Positions 27,647 to 36,382 are shown, counted from the stretch's first letter. The stretch is DNA of 64,000 bases from Pseudomonas sp. ATCC PTA-122608 (GCF_001952855.1 NZ_LPNO01000035.1:165069-229068); one strand, 5' to 3'. Made by a program: numbers and translations. The notes: generated by a model from the sequence alone, not told the origin.

Positions 27647-29817
27647 TGAGAATCCTCAGCGTTTTCCTGGCTGCAGTGCTGTTGGCCGGTTTGCCCTTGG
27701 GCGTGCGGGCCGAAAGCGTGACGGTGGCCCCGGATAAGCCGGCGGTGACCAGCCACGACGAATTTGACTTTGACCTGAAAGTACACACGGGGACCAACGC
27801 GACGTTTTATTGGGCGGTGGCGCTCACAAGCGTGGTGTCGATTGCCTGCTGGCAGGGCGCGATAGTGCTATGGCGACGCGGCAGGCGTGACGGTGGGCGA
27901 GCGCTGGCAGCGCAAGTGGCGTCAATGCGGGCGATGCTCGACCAGACGCCGCAGCCTGTTTTCGTGAGAGACGCTGCCGGGCGTCTGGTCGCCTGCAATG
28001 ACAGTTACCTGGAGTTCCTGTCCACCGACCTTGAGCACCTGCTCGGCAAGACGATAACTGAAGGCACCTTCATGGCCCCGGAGGAGGCCCGGCAATATCA
28101 CGAGTTTTATCTCAAAGTGATGCGTAATCGCTTGCCTGAAATTGGCGGCGGCATCCTGGTGGCGCCCTTTGGCAAAACCGTGGCTATTTTTCATTGGATA
28201 TTTCCCTGTTTCGATCAGCGAGGGAATGCAATCGGGGTGATGGCGGGCTGGATTGATGTCAGTGATCGCCAGCAACTGGTGGACCAGCTCAAAGCCTCGC
28301 AAAAGGAAGCTGAGGACGCCAATAAGGCCAAGACTACGTTCCTCGCGACCATGAGCCACGAAATCCGTACCCCCATGAACGCCGTGCTGGGCATGCTTGA
28401 AATGGCGTCCAAACGAGCCGAGCAGGGGATTGTCGACCGGGTTTCGCTCGATGTGGCATCCAGTGCGGCCAACGGCCTGGTGGACTTGATCGGCGACATT
28501 CTGGATATCGTACGTATTGAGTCCGGGCAACTGAGCTTGACGCCAGGCAGGGCGAACCTGCTGGACTTGTCGCGGTCTGTCGCACGTATCTTCGACGGTG
28601 TGGCTCAGCAAAAGCTGCTGGATTTGAGAGTCGAACTCGACCCTCGGGCCGATTGCGATGTGTGGGTTGATTCGTTGCGCCTCAAGCAGATAATTTCCAA
28701 CCTGTTGAGCAATGCGATCAAGTTCACTGTCAGGGGTGAAGTCCGCTTTTCCTTGCGTTGTGTCGCTGTCGCGGACGGCAAGGAACTGGACCTGATTTTC
28801 AACGTAATGGACACCGGAATCGGCATCTCCCAAGACGACCAGGCACGACTGTTCAGCCCCTTCAGCCAGGTCGGCAGCCCGGCTGACTCGATGCGTACCG
28901 GTTCGGGCCTGGGCCTGACCATTACCCGTACGTTGTGCGAGATGATGAACGGGCAATTGTCGCTGACCAGCAGCCTGGGTTGCGGCACCGATGTGTCAGT
29001 GGCCCTCAGGCTGCCGGTGCTGGAACCCATCACGCAGGCAACGAGGCCGCTCGTGGAACCGGTGCTCCCCGCCAAGCGCTTGCGTGTGTTGGTGGTCGAT
29101 GATTACCCGGCCAACCGGGTGTTGTTGTCTCAGCAACTGACCTACCTGGGGCACGACGTCAGCGACTCCGAAGACGGTGCCCATGGGCTGAGGGCTTGGC
29201 GCAAGGGGGGCTTTGACGTGGTGATCTCGGACTGCCATATGCCGATTATGAACGGCTACGATCTGGCCGGCGCTATTCGAGCCGAAGAAGCACGTCTAAA
29301 GGTGTCCAGTTGCTTGATTATCGGACTGACGGCCAATGCACTTCCGGGAGAGAAAGAACGCTGCCTGGATGCCGGAATGGACGATTGCCTGTTCAAGCCG
29401 ATCAGCTTGCGCGACCTGAGTGAGCGACTCGCGCTGGCTGAACCCAGCCTATCGGGTGATAGCCAGGCGGCGATGATCGGTCAAGCCCGCACGATGGACC
29501 TCACCACCTTGCAACAGCTGGCAAGAGGTGACGAGAACGCTATCAGTACGCTGGTGAAGGACTTGGCGGACAGCCTGGATACCGACCTGGAGCGCCTGGT
29601 GGAGTGTTACACGGAAGGCGACCTCAAGAGCCTTGCCGAACTGGCTCACCGGGTTAAGGGCGGTGGGCGGATTGTGGGTGGGCAAAACGTGATTATCCAC
29701 TGCACCCGGCTTGAAGCGGCCTGTCTGATTGATGAGCCTGTTCAACTGAAGGTCGCTGTAACAGCGCTCACCGAAGCGATGGCGACATTGAGTACGGAAC
29801 TCAAGGAATTAGGCTGA
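27646..29817 (+). CDS. Hybrid sensor histidine kinase with receiver and Hpt (RocS/RcsC-like)
   Basis: 723 residues: signal peptide, only about 30 periplasmic residues, one membrane segment (about 55-75), a PAS-like domain (about 95-205), HisKA with the phospho-His near 238 (MSHEIRTPMN), HATPase (NLLSNAIKF, DTGIGIS, GSGLGLTI), a receiver with Asp near 528 (VVISDCHMPIMNG), and an Hpt with His near 666 (LAHRVKGGGRI). This is a full phosphorelay. RocS-type relatives carry large BvgS-like periplasmic binding domains, which are missing here, so its signal is probably sensed by the PAS domain. It is translationally coupled to the response regulator. Confidence 0.9.
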   Translation: MRILSVFLAAVLLAGLPLGVRAESVTVAPDKPAVTSHDEFDFDLKVHTGTNATFYWAVALTSVVSIACWQGAIVLWRRGRRDGGRALAAQVASMRAMLDQTPQPVFVRDAAGRLVACNDSYLEFLSTDLEHLLGKTITEGTFMAPEEARQYHEFYLKVMRNRLPEIGGGILVAPFGKTVAIFHWIFPCFDQRGNAIGVMAGWIDVSDRQQLVDQLKASQKEAEDANKAKTTFLATMSHEIRTPMNAVLGMLEMASKRAEQGIVDRVSLDVASSAANGLVDLIGDILDIVRIESGQLSLTPGRANLLDLSRSVARIFDGVAQQKLLDLRVELDPRADCDVWVDSLRLKQIISNLLSNAIKFTVRGEVRFSLRCVAVADGKELDLIFNVMDTGIGISQDDQARLFSPFSQVGSPADSMRTGSGLGLTITRTLCEMMNGQLSLTSSLGCGTDVSVALRLPVLEPITQATRPLVEPVLPAKRLRVLVVDDYPANRVLLSQQLTYLGHDVSDSEDGAHGLRAWRKGGFDVVISDCHMPIMNGYDLAGAIRAEEARLKVSSCLIIGLTANALPGEKERCLDAGMDDCLFKPISLRDLSERLALAEPSLSGDSQAAMIGQARTMDLTTLQQLARGDENAISTLVKDLADSLDTDLERLVECYTEGDLKSLAELAHRVKGGGRIVGGQNVIIHCTRLEAACLIDEPVQLKVAVTALTEAMATLSTELKELG

Positions 29818-29842
29818 CCGGTGCCCGTGATGCGTGTGCTGA

Positions 29843-29914
29843 GGAAATTTCCGCGTGCTGCAGGAAATTTCCCAAGGACTGATGGAATTTTCCAATTCAG
29901 ACTAGGAGTGTTCC
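29843..29914. promoter_or_regulatory. Palindrome array B upstream of second EAL gene
   Basis: Four boxes: GGAAATTTCC at 29843 and 29863, GGAATTTTCC at 29884, and GGAGTGTTCC at 29905. Start-to-start spacings are 20, 21 and 21 nt, so all lie on one face of the helix. A CAATAAT hexamer-like element about 24 nt after the last box could be the -10. The downstream gene starts at 29976. Confidence 0.72.
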
Positions 29915-29975
29915 TAAATACATGGGCGGTGTGTGTCGCAATAATTCGCACATACCCATTTCATGTGTGATTGCC

Positions 29976-31190
29976 ATGTCCTTTCTACCGATTCGCGTTC
30001 TGGTCATCGAGGAGCACCCCTTCAAACGGCTTGTTGCCACTCAGGTTTTCCGGGAGGCGGGGTGTGACGGCGTGATGGCTGTCGCCGACGTGGGCGCAGC
30101 GTTGGAGTTGCTTGACCGCACAGGCCCGGTCGACATTGCGCTGTGCTCCTTGAAGGAGGGGTGTACGCAGGGGCTGACCACCATCGAGGTGCTCAGTCGT
30201 GCCAATTGGATCAAATCCATCATCATTTGCAGTGTGCATGCAGCGGACCTGCATGACGCCATCGACCGAATGGTCGGCCTGTTCGGCATCAAGGTGCTGG
30301 GGTATGTCGACTCCCCGGTACGTGCCGGCGCAATTGCGCCGATGCTTAGCCGATACCTGGAAACCGCAGGCGTGCATAAGCGCCAACCATCCGATGGCGG
30401 CAGTTATCTGCTGTCGAGCAAAGCGTGCCTGGAACAGGCCATTGCCAGTCATGAGGTCAAGGCGTTCTTTCAGCCGAAGTTCAACCTGATCACCGGTGAA
30501 GTCGCCAGCTTTGAAGTACTGACGCGCTGGGAGCACCCAGAGTACGGATTGTTATACCCGGCCGATTTTTTGCCACTGTTAAGCCGCTTTGAGTTGATGG
30601 ACGAGTTGTTCTTCGCCCAGTTGGAGCAAGGGTTGGCGTTCCTGCATGACGCACAGGTGCAAGGGCATGTGCTGTCGCTGGCCTTCAACCTTGAGTCTGA
30701 ACAGTTTGGTCACGGTTCCTTGCTGCCTCGCCTGTGCGAGATGCTTGAGCGCTACGCCATTCCGGCATCGCGCCTGACCTTTGAAATCACCGAGAGTGGC
30801 TTGCTGGAAGTTTCGCCCGGGGTGCTCGAAAGCTTAATTCGCCTGCGCATGATGGGCGCGGGGTTGTCCATTGATGACTTCGGTGTGGGCTACTCCTCCC
30901 TGGAGCGTCTGTGCCAATTGCCGTTCACCGAAATCAAACTCGATGCCGGTTTCACCCGTGACCTTGAAACCAGTTCCCGCAACCGTGCGGTGATCAGCAG
31001 CACCCTGGCGCTGGGCGAGGCGCTGAACATGCAGGTGGTGGTAGAGGGCGTCGAGAGCGAGAGTCAGCGCCTGAGCCTGATCAAATTGGGGTGCATCCAC
31101 GCCCAAGGGTATCTGTGCGCGCGGCCCATGAGTGCGCGACGTGTGCTGCTGTGGCTGGAAATGAAGCTGGCGTCACGCAGCAATATTTAA
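29976..31190 (+). CDS. Second receiver-EAL protein with degenerate receiver
   Basis: About 404 residues, a paralogue of the gene at 25695. EAL domain: FEVLTRWEHP (EVL in place of EAL, Glu kept), FNLESEQF, FEITESGLLE, SIDDFGVGYSSLERL, IKLDAGF, VVEGVES, QGYLCARP. Catalytic acids appear intact. The receiver has lost its acidic pocket (VIEEHPF) and the phospho-acceptor Asp (DIALCSLKEG, Ser at that place), so phosphorylation is unlikely. It has its own control region with four palindromes. The start is ATG 29976, weak ribosome site; GTG 29967 is possible. Confidence 0.86.
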   Translation: MSFLPIRVLVIEEHPFKRLVATQVFREAGCDGVMAVADVGAALELLDRTGPVDIALCSLKEGCTQGLTTIEVLSRANWIKSIIICSVHAADLHDAIDRMVGLFGIKVLGYVDSPVRAGAIAPMLSRYLETAGVHKRQPSDGGSYLLSSKACLEQAIASHEVKAFFQPKFNLITGEVASFEVLTRWEHPEYGLLYPADFLPLLSRFELMDELFFAQLEQGLAFLHDAQVQGHVLSLAFNLESEQFGHGSLLPRLCEMLERYAIPASRLTFEITESGLLEVSPGVLESLIRLRMMGAGLSIDDFGVGYSSLERLCQLPFTEIKLDAGFTRDLETSSRNRAVISSTLALGEALNMQVVVEGVESESQRLSLIKLGCIHAQGYLCARPMSARRVLLWLEMKLASRSNI

Positions 31191-31212
31191 CATCCCAAGG
31201 CAGGGCGCCTCC

Positions 31213-31635
31213 ATGATAAACCCACGATTGCGCATTGTGCTGGTCGACACCGATCACTCCCGTCGCTTGAGTATTGAAAAGAACCTCGGCCATTTGGGGT
31301 ATTACAGAGTTGTTCCGGTTTCTTCCCTGCACGAGTTGATAGCGCTGATGGACAACGCTGTCGATGTATTTGATCTTCTGGTTATTAATGAAGATGTCCT
31401 GAGCGTGGCGGGAATAAGGCTCGAAAACCTCCTGCGTGAATATTCATGTATCAGGCATTCGCTTATTTATAAAAGTACCGAACTTCATGTTTTTTCGGGT
31501 ACCCAGGCGATATTTCCGTCATCTCGTTTTTTTGCTTCTGGGGTTCCGGATCAGCCTGTCCTGGCGCAGGTCATGAACAGGCTCGAAGTACCTGCAGGAA
31601 GTGACTTTTATAATTCCCTGCCGGCGACAACTTAA
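31213..31635 (+). CDS. Stand-alone degenerate receiver protein
   Basis: 140 residues, 22 nt after the EAL gene on the same strand. The fold of a receiver is suggested by RIVLVDTDHSRRLSIEKNLGHLG at the start and FDLLVINEDVLSVAG where the third strand would be. The phospho-acceptor position appears to be Asn, the usual Thr and Lys are not evident, and no output domain follows. The sequence is more AT-rich toward the end. It may be a binding partner or decoy of the phosphorelay. The receiver assignment is by pattern only. Confidence 0.65.
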   Translation: MINPRLRIVLVDTDHSRRLSIEKNLGHLGYYRVVPVSSLHELIALMDNAVDVFDLLVINEDVLSVAGIRLENLLREYSCIRHSLIYKSTELHVFSGTQAIFPSSRFFASGVPDQPVLAQVMNRLEVPAGSDFYNSLPATT

Positions 31636-31678
31636 CTTTCGTCTGGTTGTTCGCTTCATAAAAATTTCCAAAAAATAG

Positions 31679-31707
31679 CGCCATGCAGGTAACTGCGTGG
31701 CGTTTTT
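31679..31707 (+). terminator. Strong terminator at the end of the fimbrial/signalling cluster
   Basis: CGCCATGCAG (31679-31688) pairs over ten positions with CTGCGTGGCG (31693-31702), with one G-T pair. The GTAA tetraloop is of the GNRA type and five T bases follow. A clear Rho-independent terminator 44 nt after the last gene. Confidence 0.88.
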
Positions 31708-31767
31708 GCGTGGCCGGCTTTCGGGTTTTAACCACTTTAAGTGGCGAGGAATAAAGGAAGATGTTTC

Positions 31768-31819
31768 GGAAATTTCCTTACCTGTGAGGGAGATTTCTTG
31801 GTGTTTGCAGGAGTGTTCA
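31768..31819. promoter_or_regulatory. Palindrome array C upstream of autotransporter gene
   Basis: GGAAATTTCC at 31768, GGAGATTTCT at 31789 and GGAGTGTTCA at 31810, spaced exactly 21 nt apart. The order, from a perfect box to a GGAGTGTTC-type box, is the same as in the arrays before the fimbrial and EAL genes. ATTAT-rich sequence about 28 nt further on may hold the -10. Confidence 0.72.
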
Positions 31820-31953
31820 TTTTGTCAGACGTCTACACGGATATCACAATTATTTCAACGCGAGGTACCCGCCTATTCGCTGCTATTTAGCGTTATTGGG
31901 GACTTCTTATTGGTGATTTTTTAATAGTTAAAGCAACGTTGAGGTTGATAAGT

Positions 31954-34884
31954 ATGAACCGCGCCTATCGCGTGATATGGAATGACTCGAGCAAAACGTG
32001 GATTGCCGTATCGGAACATGCAAAAGGGCGCGTCCGGTCTCAATCCCGCTGCGCGGTTATAACGTCGGTACTCTCTGGACTGCTGGTTTCTATTGGTGTG
32101 TTTGGCCCGCAAGCCTATGGCGCGGGCTTACAGCTGTGCAACAAGACATCCGCCCAGTCAGGGACCTCTATTGGTCCGGTTAAACAAAACACGACACTCA
32201 GTTGCGCTGGGGGGGTGACGTTTGCTCTTTCGGAAAACTATGGCGACGATGGGTCGGGGGCTTCAAACACCGACAGTACGCGCATTGTGGGGCTTCAAGG
32301 CGGTAGCTTGGCGGTGCAAGCGAGAACCACCATGGACATACTCGCCCACGGAGGCGACCTGAACATAAAAAGCCTGACCGGGCTGACATCGGTCCAGGGC
32401 GCCAACGGCGTTTCTATCAATACCGCAGGCAGCGGGCAGACGGTCATTGGCGGCAGCGGTGTGATTGACGTCAAGTCGCAGAAGATCACCGGTGTCACCG
32501 ATGCGGCGCTCAATGCGACGAGTACCGAGGCTGTAGCGGGTAGGCAGCTCAATGCGACCAACACAACGGTTACTGCGGTGAAGAGCACTGCCGACAAGGC
32601 CGCTTCGGATGCGCTGGCTGCCCAGGCTCAGGCAACGACTGCACAGACCGCTGCCAACGCGGCGCAGGCTACTGCGAATCAAGCGAAAACCGATGCAGGC
32701 ACTGCGTTGACTACTGCGAATCAAGCGAAAACCGATGCAGGCACTGCGCTGACTGCCGCGAATCAAGCGAAAACCGATTCTGCCAGTGCCGCAGCTACTG
32801 CCAGCGATGCCAAATCCGATGCGGCTAGCGCGAAAACTGACGCAGGCACAGCCCTGGCTGCCGCGAATCAAGCAAAAACTGATTCCGCCAGTGCCGTCAC
32901 TACTGCCAGCGATGCCAAATCTGATGCGGCTAGCGCGAAAGCCGATGCAGGTACTGCACTGACTGCCGCGAATCAAGCGAAAACCGATTCTGCCAGTGCC
33001 GTCGCTACTGCCAGCGATGCCAAATCCGATGCGGCTAGCGCGAAAACTGACGCAGGCACAGCCCTGGCTGCCGCGAATCAAGCAAAAACTGATTCCGCCA
33101 GTGCCGTCACTACTGCCAGCGATGCCAAATCCGATGCGGCTAGCGCGAAAACTGATGCAGGCACTGCGCTGACTGCCGCGAATCAAGCGAAAACCGATTC
33201 TGCCAGTGCCGTCGCTACTGCCAGCGATGCCAAATCCGATGCGGCTAGCGCGAAAACTGACGCAGGCACTGCACTGACCACCGCGAGTCAAGCAAAAACC
33301 GATTCCGCCAGTGCCGTCACTACTGCCAGCGATGCCAAATCCGACGCGGCTAGCGCGAAAACTGATGCAGGCACAGCCCTGGCTGCCGCGAATCAAGCAA
33401 AAACTGATTCCGCGAGTGCAATCACCACTGCCAGCGATGCCAAATCCGATGCAGCTAGCGCGAAAGCCGACGCAGGCGCTGCGCTGACTGCCGCGAATCA
33501 AGCTAAAACTGATTCCGCGAGTGCAATCACCACTGCCAGCGACGCCAAATCCGATGCAGCTATCGCGAAAGCCGATGCAGGCACTGCACTGACCACCGCG
33601 AATCAAGCAAAAACCGATTCCGCCAGTGCCGTCACCACTGCCAACGATGCCAAATCCGATGCAGCTAGCGCGAAAGCCGACGCAGGCGCTGCGCTGACCA
33701 CCGCGAATCAAGCAAAAACCGATTCCGCCAGTGCCGTCACGACTGCCAGCGGTGCCAAATCCGATGCAGCTAGCGCGAAAGCCGATGCAGATACTGCACT
33801 GACTGCCGCGAATCAAGCAAAAACTGATTCCGCGAGTGCAATCACCACTGCCAGCGATGCCAAATCCGATGCGGCTAGCGCGAAAACTGATGCAGGCACT
33901 GCGCTGACTGCCGCGAATCAAGCGAAAACCGATTCCGCCAGCGCCATCACCACTGCCAACGATGCCAAATCCGACGTCGCAAAAAATACCACCGCCGTCG
34001 CCAACCTTGCGCAGCAGGTCGGTAGCGGTGAGGTGGGCCTGGTTAAACAGGACGGGCAAGACGGTACGATTACTGTCGCGAAAGACCATGGCGGGAATAC
34101 CGTCAACGTTTCCGGTACGAGTGGCGGTCGTCGAGTCCAGGGTGTGGCTGCGGGTGCTATTGATGTGGCGAGCACGGATGCCGTCAACGGTGGGCAGGTT
34201 TTCGCCGTGAAGCAGCAGGTTGAGCAATTGCGGGCTGGCAGCGCGGCCACCGCGGTGGATGTTGGCGGCGACGGCGGTGACGCCGCGGTGGTAAAAAAAG
34301 GCAGCCGAGGAGTTGCCGCAGGTGCCAATTCGAAAGCTCAGGGGCAAGCGGCTGTTGCAGTCGGCGCGCAATCAAGCGCCAGCGGTGACGGCAGTGTTGC
34401 GGTGGGCAATAACGCCTCCGCATCGGCGCCGGGATCGGTAGCCATTGGGCAAAGTGCCCAGGCAAACCGTGCCAACACCGTATCGGTGGGCGCCTCGGGA
34501 GCGGAGCGCCAGATCACCCATGTCGCCCCCGCGACTCAAGGGACTGATGCCGTCAACCTCGAACAGACCCTGAGGGTTTCTCGTCAGTCGTCAGCTCAAA
34601 CGCTCAAGGACGCCAATGCGTATACCGACAGCCAGATCGGTGACCTGCGCCGCGACGCCTACGCGGGCACCGCAGCGGCAATGGCGATGGCCGCGCTGCC
34701 TCAGGTCTCATCGGCGGGAAGCAGTATGGTATCGCTGTCGGGATCGACCTTTGAGGGGCAATCTGCAACGGCGATCGGGGTCTCGGGAATGTCCAGTAAT
34801 GGACGCTGGATCTACAACGCCTCGGGCGCTGCCACCACTCGCGGAAATCTTGGCGCTACCGTGGGCGTTGGCTACCAGTGGTGA
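31954..34884 (+). CDS. YadA-like trimeric autotransporter adhesin
   Basis: About 976 residues. It begins MNRAYRVIWNDSSKTWIAVS, an extended signal-peptide region (ESPR) typical of large autotransporters. A short passenger with two cysteines follows, then a long Ala/Lys/Asp-rich coiled-coil stalk of 35-residue repeats (about residues 240-675), a YadA-stalk/neck with VAVGNNASASAPGSVAIGQS motifs, and a C-terminal YadA anchor ending GATVGVGYQW with terminal aromatic residue. It should form a surface trimer. ATG 31954 with GAGG 9 nt upstream is chosen over 31939. It carries the same promoter boxes as the fimbrial operon. Confidence 0.93.
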   Translation: MNRAYRVIWNDSSKTWIAVSEHAKGRVRSQSRCAVITSVLSGLLVSIGVFGPQAYGAGLQLCNKTSAQSGTSIGPVKQNTTLSCAGGVTFALSENYGDDGSGASNTDSTRIVGLQGGSLAVQARTTMDILAHGGDLNIKSLTGLTSVQGANGVSINTAGSGQTVIGGSGVIDVKSQKITGVTDAALNATSTEAVAGRQLNATNTTVTAVKSTADKAASDALAAQAQATTAQTAANAAQATANQAKTDAGTALTTANQAKTDAGTALTAANQAKTDSASAAATASDAKSDAASAKTDAGTALAAANQAKTDSASAVTTASDAKSDAASAKADAGTALTAANQAKTDSASAVATASDAKSDAASAKTDAGTALAAANQAKTDSASAVTTASDAKSDAASAKTDAGTALTAANQAKTDSASAVATASDAKSDAASAKTDAGTALTTASQAKTDSASAVTTASDAKSDAASAKTDAGTALAAANQAKTDSASAITTASDAKSDAASAKADAGAALTAANQAKTDSASAITTASDAKSDAAIAKADAGTALTTANQAKTDSASAVTTANDAKSDAASAKADAGAALTTANQAKTDSASAVTTASGAKSDAASAKADADTALTAANQAKTDSASAITTASDAKSDAASAKTDAGTALTAANQAKTDSASAITTANDAKSDVAKNTTAVANLAQQVGSGEVGLVKQDGQDGTITVAKDHGGNTVNVSGTSGGRRVQGVAAGAIDVASTDAVNGGQVFAVKQQVEQLRAGSAATAVDVGGDGGDAAVVKKGSRGVAAGANSKAQGQAAVAVGAQSSASGDGSVAVGNNASASAPGSVAIGQSAQANRANTVSVGASGAERQITHVAPATQGTDAVNLEQTLRVSRQSSAQTLKDANAYTDSQIGDLRRDAYAGTAAAMAMAALPQVSSAGSSMVSLSGSTFEGQSATAIGVSGMSSNGRWIYNASGAATTRGNLGATVGVGYQW
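32758..33970 (+). repeat. 105-nt tandem repeats encoding the adhesin stalk
   Basis: Units start at 32758, 32863, 32968 and every 105 nt to 33913: eleven full copies and one partial. Each encodes 35 residues (five heptads) of the type NQAKTDSASAVTTASDAKSD plus a second half AASAKTDAGTAL. Two shorter 42-nt relatives precede them. The copies are near-identical, so copy number is likely to vary by recombination or slippage. Confidence 0.92.
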
Positions 34885-34978
34885 TGGGGCAGGGCAGTCG
34901 CTGCCGCGCTGATGTGACGAACAGCATAAGCCAGATCCTTTCGTTATTAGACAGACGCCGTTCGCGCATCCGATGCTG

Positions 34979-35001
34979 AGCCCCTCTCGATCAGGGGCTT
35001 T
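34979..35001 (+). terminator. Hairpin ending the adhesin transcript and overlapping the next ribosome site
   Basis: AGCCCCT (34979-34985) pairs with AGGGGCT (34993-34999) and is followed by TTT. The right arm contains AGGGG, the only ribosome-site candidate for the ATG at 35004, so the hairpin could both end adhesin transcription and mask translation of the monooxygenase from read-through messages. Confidence 0.6.
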
Positions 35002-35003
35002 CC

Positions 35004-36335
35004 ATGACCACTCCACGCCAACTGAAACTGGGCGCGTTCATGCGCCCGGTCAGCATCCACACCGGCGCCTGGCGCTATCCCGGCGCTTACCGTGACGCCA
35101 ACTTCAACTTCACGCACCTCAAGCAGTTTGCCCAAACCCTGGAGAAGGCGCGTTTTGATGCCTTCTTCATGGCCGACCACCTGGCCTTGCTTAACATGCC
35201 CATCGACGCGTTGAAGCGCAGCCACACCGCCACGTCATTCGAACCGTTCACCTTGTTGTCGGCCCTCAGCCAGGCCACCGAGCACATCGGCCTGGTGGCC
35301 ACGGCCTCGACCACCTACGACGAACCGTTCCACATCTCCCGTCGCTTCGCATCCCTGGATCACTTGAGCAATGGTCGCGCCGGCTGGAACATTGTCACCA
35401 CGGCCAACCCGGATGCCGCGCAGAATTTTGGCCTGGAACAGGCCTACGATCACGACGAGCGCTACGCCCGTGCGCGGGAGTTCTACGATGTGGTCACCGG
35501 GCTCTGGGACAGTTGGGCCGATGACGCGTTCATCCGCGATGCCGACAGTGGCGTGTACTTCGACCCGGACAAACTGCACACCCTCAATCATCAAGGCCGC
35601 TACCTCAACGTGCGTGGCCCGCTGCATATTGCGCGGCCGGTGCAGGGCTGGCCGGTGATCGTGCAGGCCGGTGCCTCGGAGCCCGGGCGTCAACTGGCGG
35701 CGGAAACCGCCGAGGTGATTTTTGTCGCGCCGGGCACGTTGGAGGAGGGGCGTAAATTCTATGCCGATATCAAACGCCGGATGCTGGCGGTCGGTCGGCA
35801 TCCCGACCACCTGAAGATTTTGCCCGGGGCCTTTGTGGTGGTCGGCGATACGCTGGAAGACGCGCGGCGGATTCGTGCACACCTCGACAGCCTGGTGCAT
35901 TACGAAAGCGCGATTGCCTCGCTGTCGATAGCGCTGGGTACCGACGCGACCAAGTTTGATCCCGACCAATACCTCCCGGCGATTCCCCAAACCAACGCCA
36001 GCCAAAGCTCCCGCGAACGAGTACTGGCGCTGGCTGACCGCGAGCAGTTGACGGTGCGCCAATTGGCCCAACGCCTTGGCGGGTATGCCGGCTTGTCGTT
36101 TGTCGGCACGGCCCACAGCATTGCCGACGAGATGCAGCAGTGGCTGGAAGAAGAGGGCAGCGATGGCTTCAACATCATGTTCCCCTGGCTGCCGGGCGGG
36201 CTCGATGATTTTGTCGCCAAGGTGGTGCCTGAGTTACAGGGGCGCGGGATCTTCCGGCGGGAGTACGAAGGCTCTACCCTGCGGGAAAACCTCGGACTGC
36301 CGCGTCCGGCAAACCGGTATTTTCACGCTGGTTAG
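35004..36335 (+). CDS. LLM-class flavin-dependent monooxygenase (NtaA/SnaA/DszA type)
   Basis: 443 residues of the bacterial luciferase-like family, branch of nitrilotriacetate, pristinamycin and dibenzothiophene-sulfone monooxygenases. Marks: FMRPVSIHTGAWRYPGAYRD, FMADHLAL, LVATASTTYDEPFHISRRFA, LDHLSNGRAGWNIVTTANPD, and the C-terminal GFNIMFPWLPGGLDDFV. It uses FMNH2 supplied by a separate reductase, which is not in the window. Substrate unknown, often a sulfur or nitrogen compound. Confidence 0.9.
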   Translation: MTTPRQLKLGAFMRPVSIHTGAWRYPGAYRDANFNFTHLKQFAQTLEKARFDAFFMADHLALLNMPIDALKRSHTATSFEPFTLLSALSQATEHIGLVATASTTYDEPFHISRRFASLDHLSNGRAGWNIVTTANPDAAQNFGLEQAYDHDERYARAREFYDVVTGLWDSWADDAFIRDADSGVYFDPDKLHTLNHQGRYLNVRGPLHIARPVQGWPVIVQAGASEPGRQLAAETAEVIFVAPGTLEEGRKFYADIKRRMLAVGRHPDHLKILPGAFVVVGDTLEDARRIRAHLDSLVHYESAIASLSIALGTDATKFDPDQYLPAIPQTNASQSSRERVLALADREQLTVRQLAQRLGGYAGLSFVGTAHSIADEMQQWLEEEGSDGFNIMFPWLPGGLDDFVAKVVPELQGRGIFRREYEGSTLRENLGLPRPANRYFHAG

Positions 36336-36382
36336 ATCGTTTATTTCCTTATGATTGGAGGCCCTTCCCCAATCGCATATCC

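Noticed and set aside
32758..33970. Regular repeats as a CRISPR array
   Set aside because: The repeats are contiguous, 105 nt long, lie within a coding frame and have no unique spacers.
32263..34371. Minus-strand open frame of 702 codons with repeats, opposite the adhesin stalk
   Set aside because: The 105-nt repeats keep the antisense frame open by periodicity. The plus strand has the ESPR signal, YadA anchor and ribosome site.
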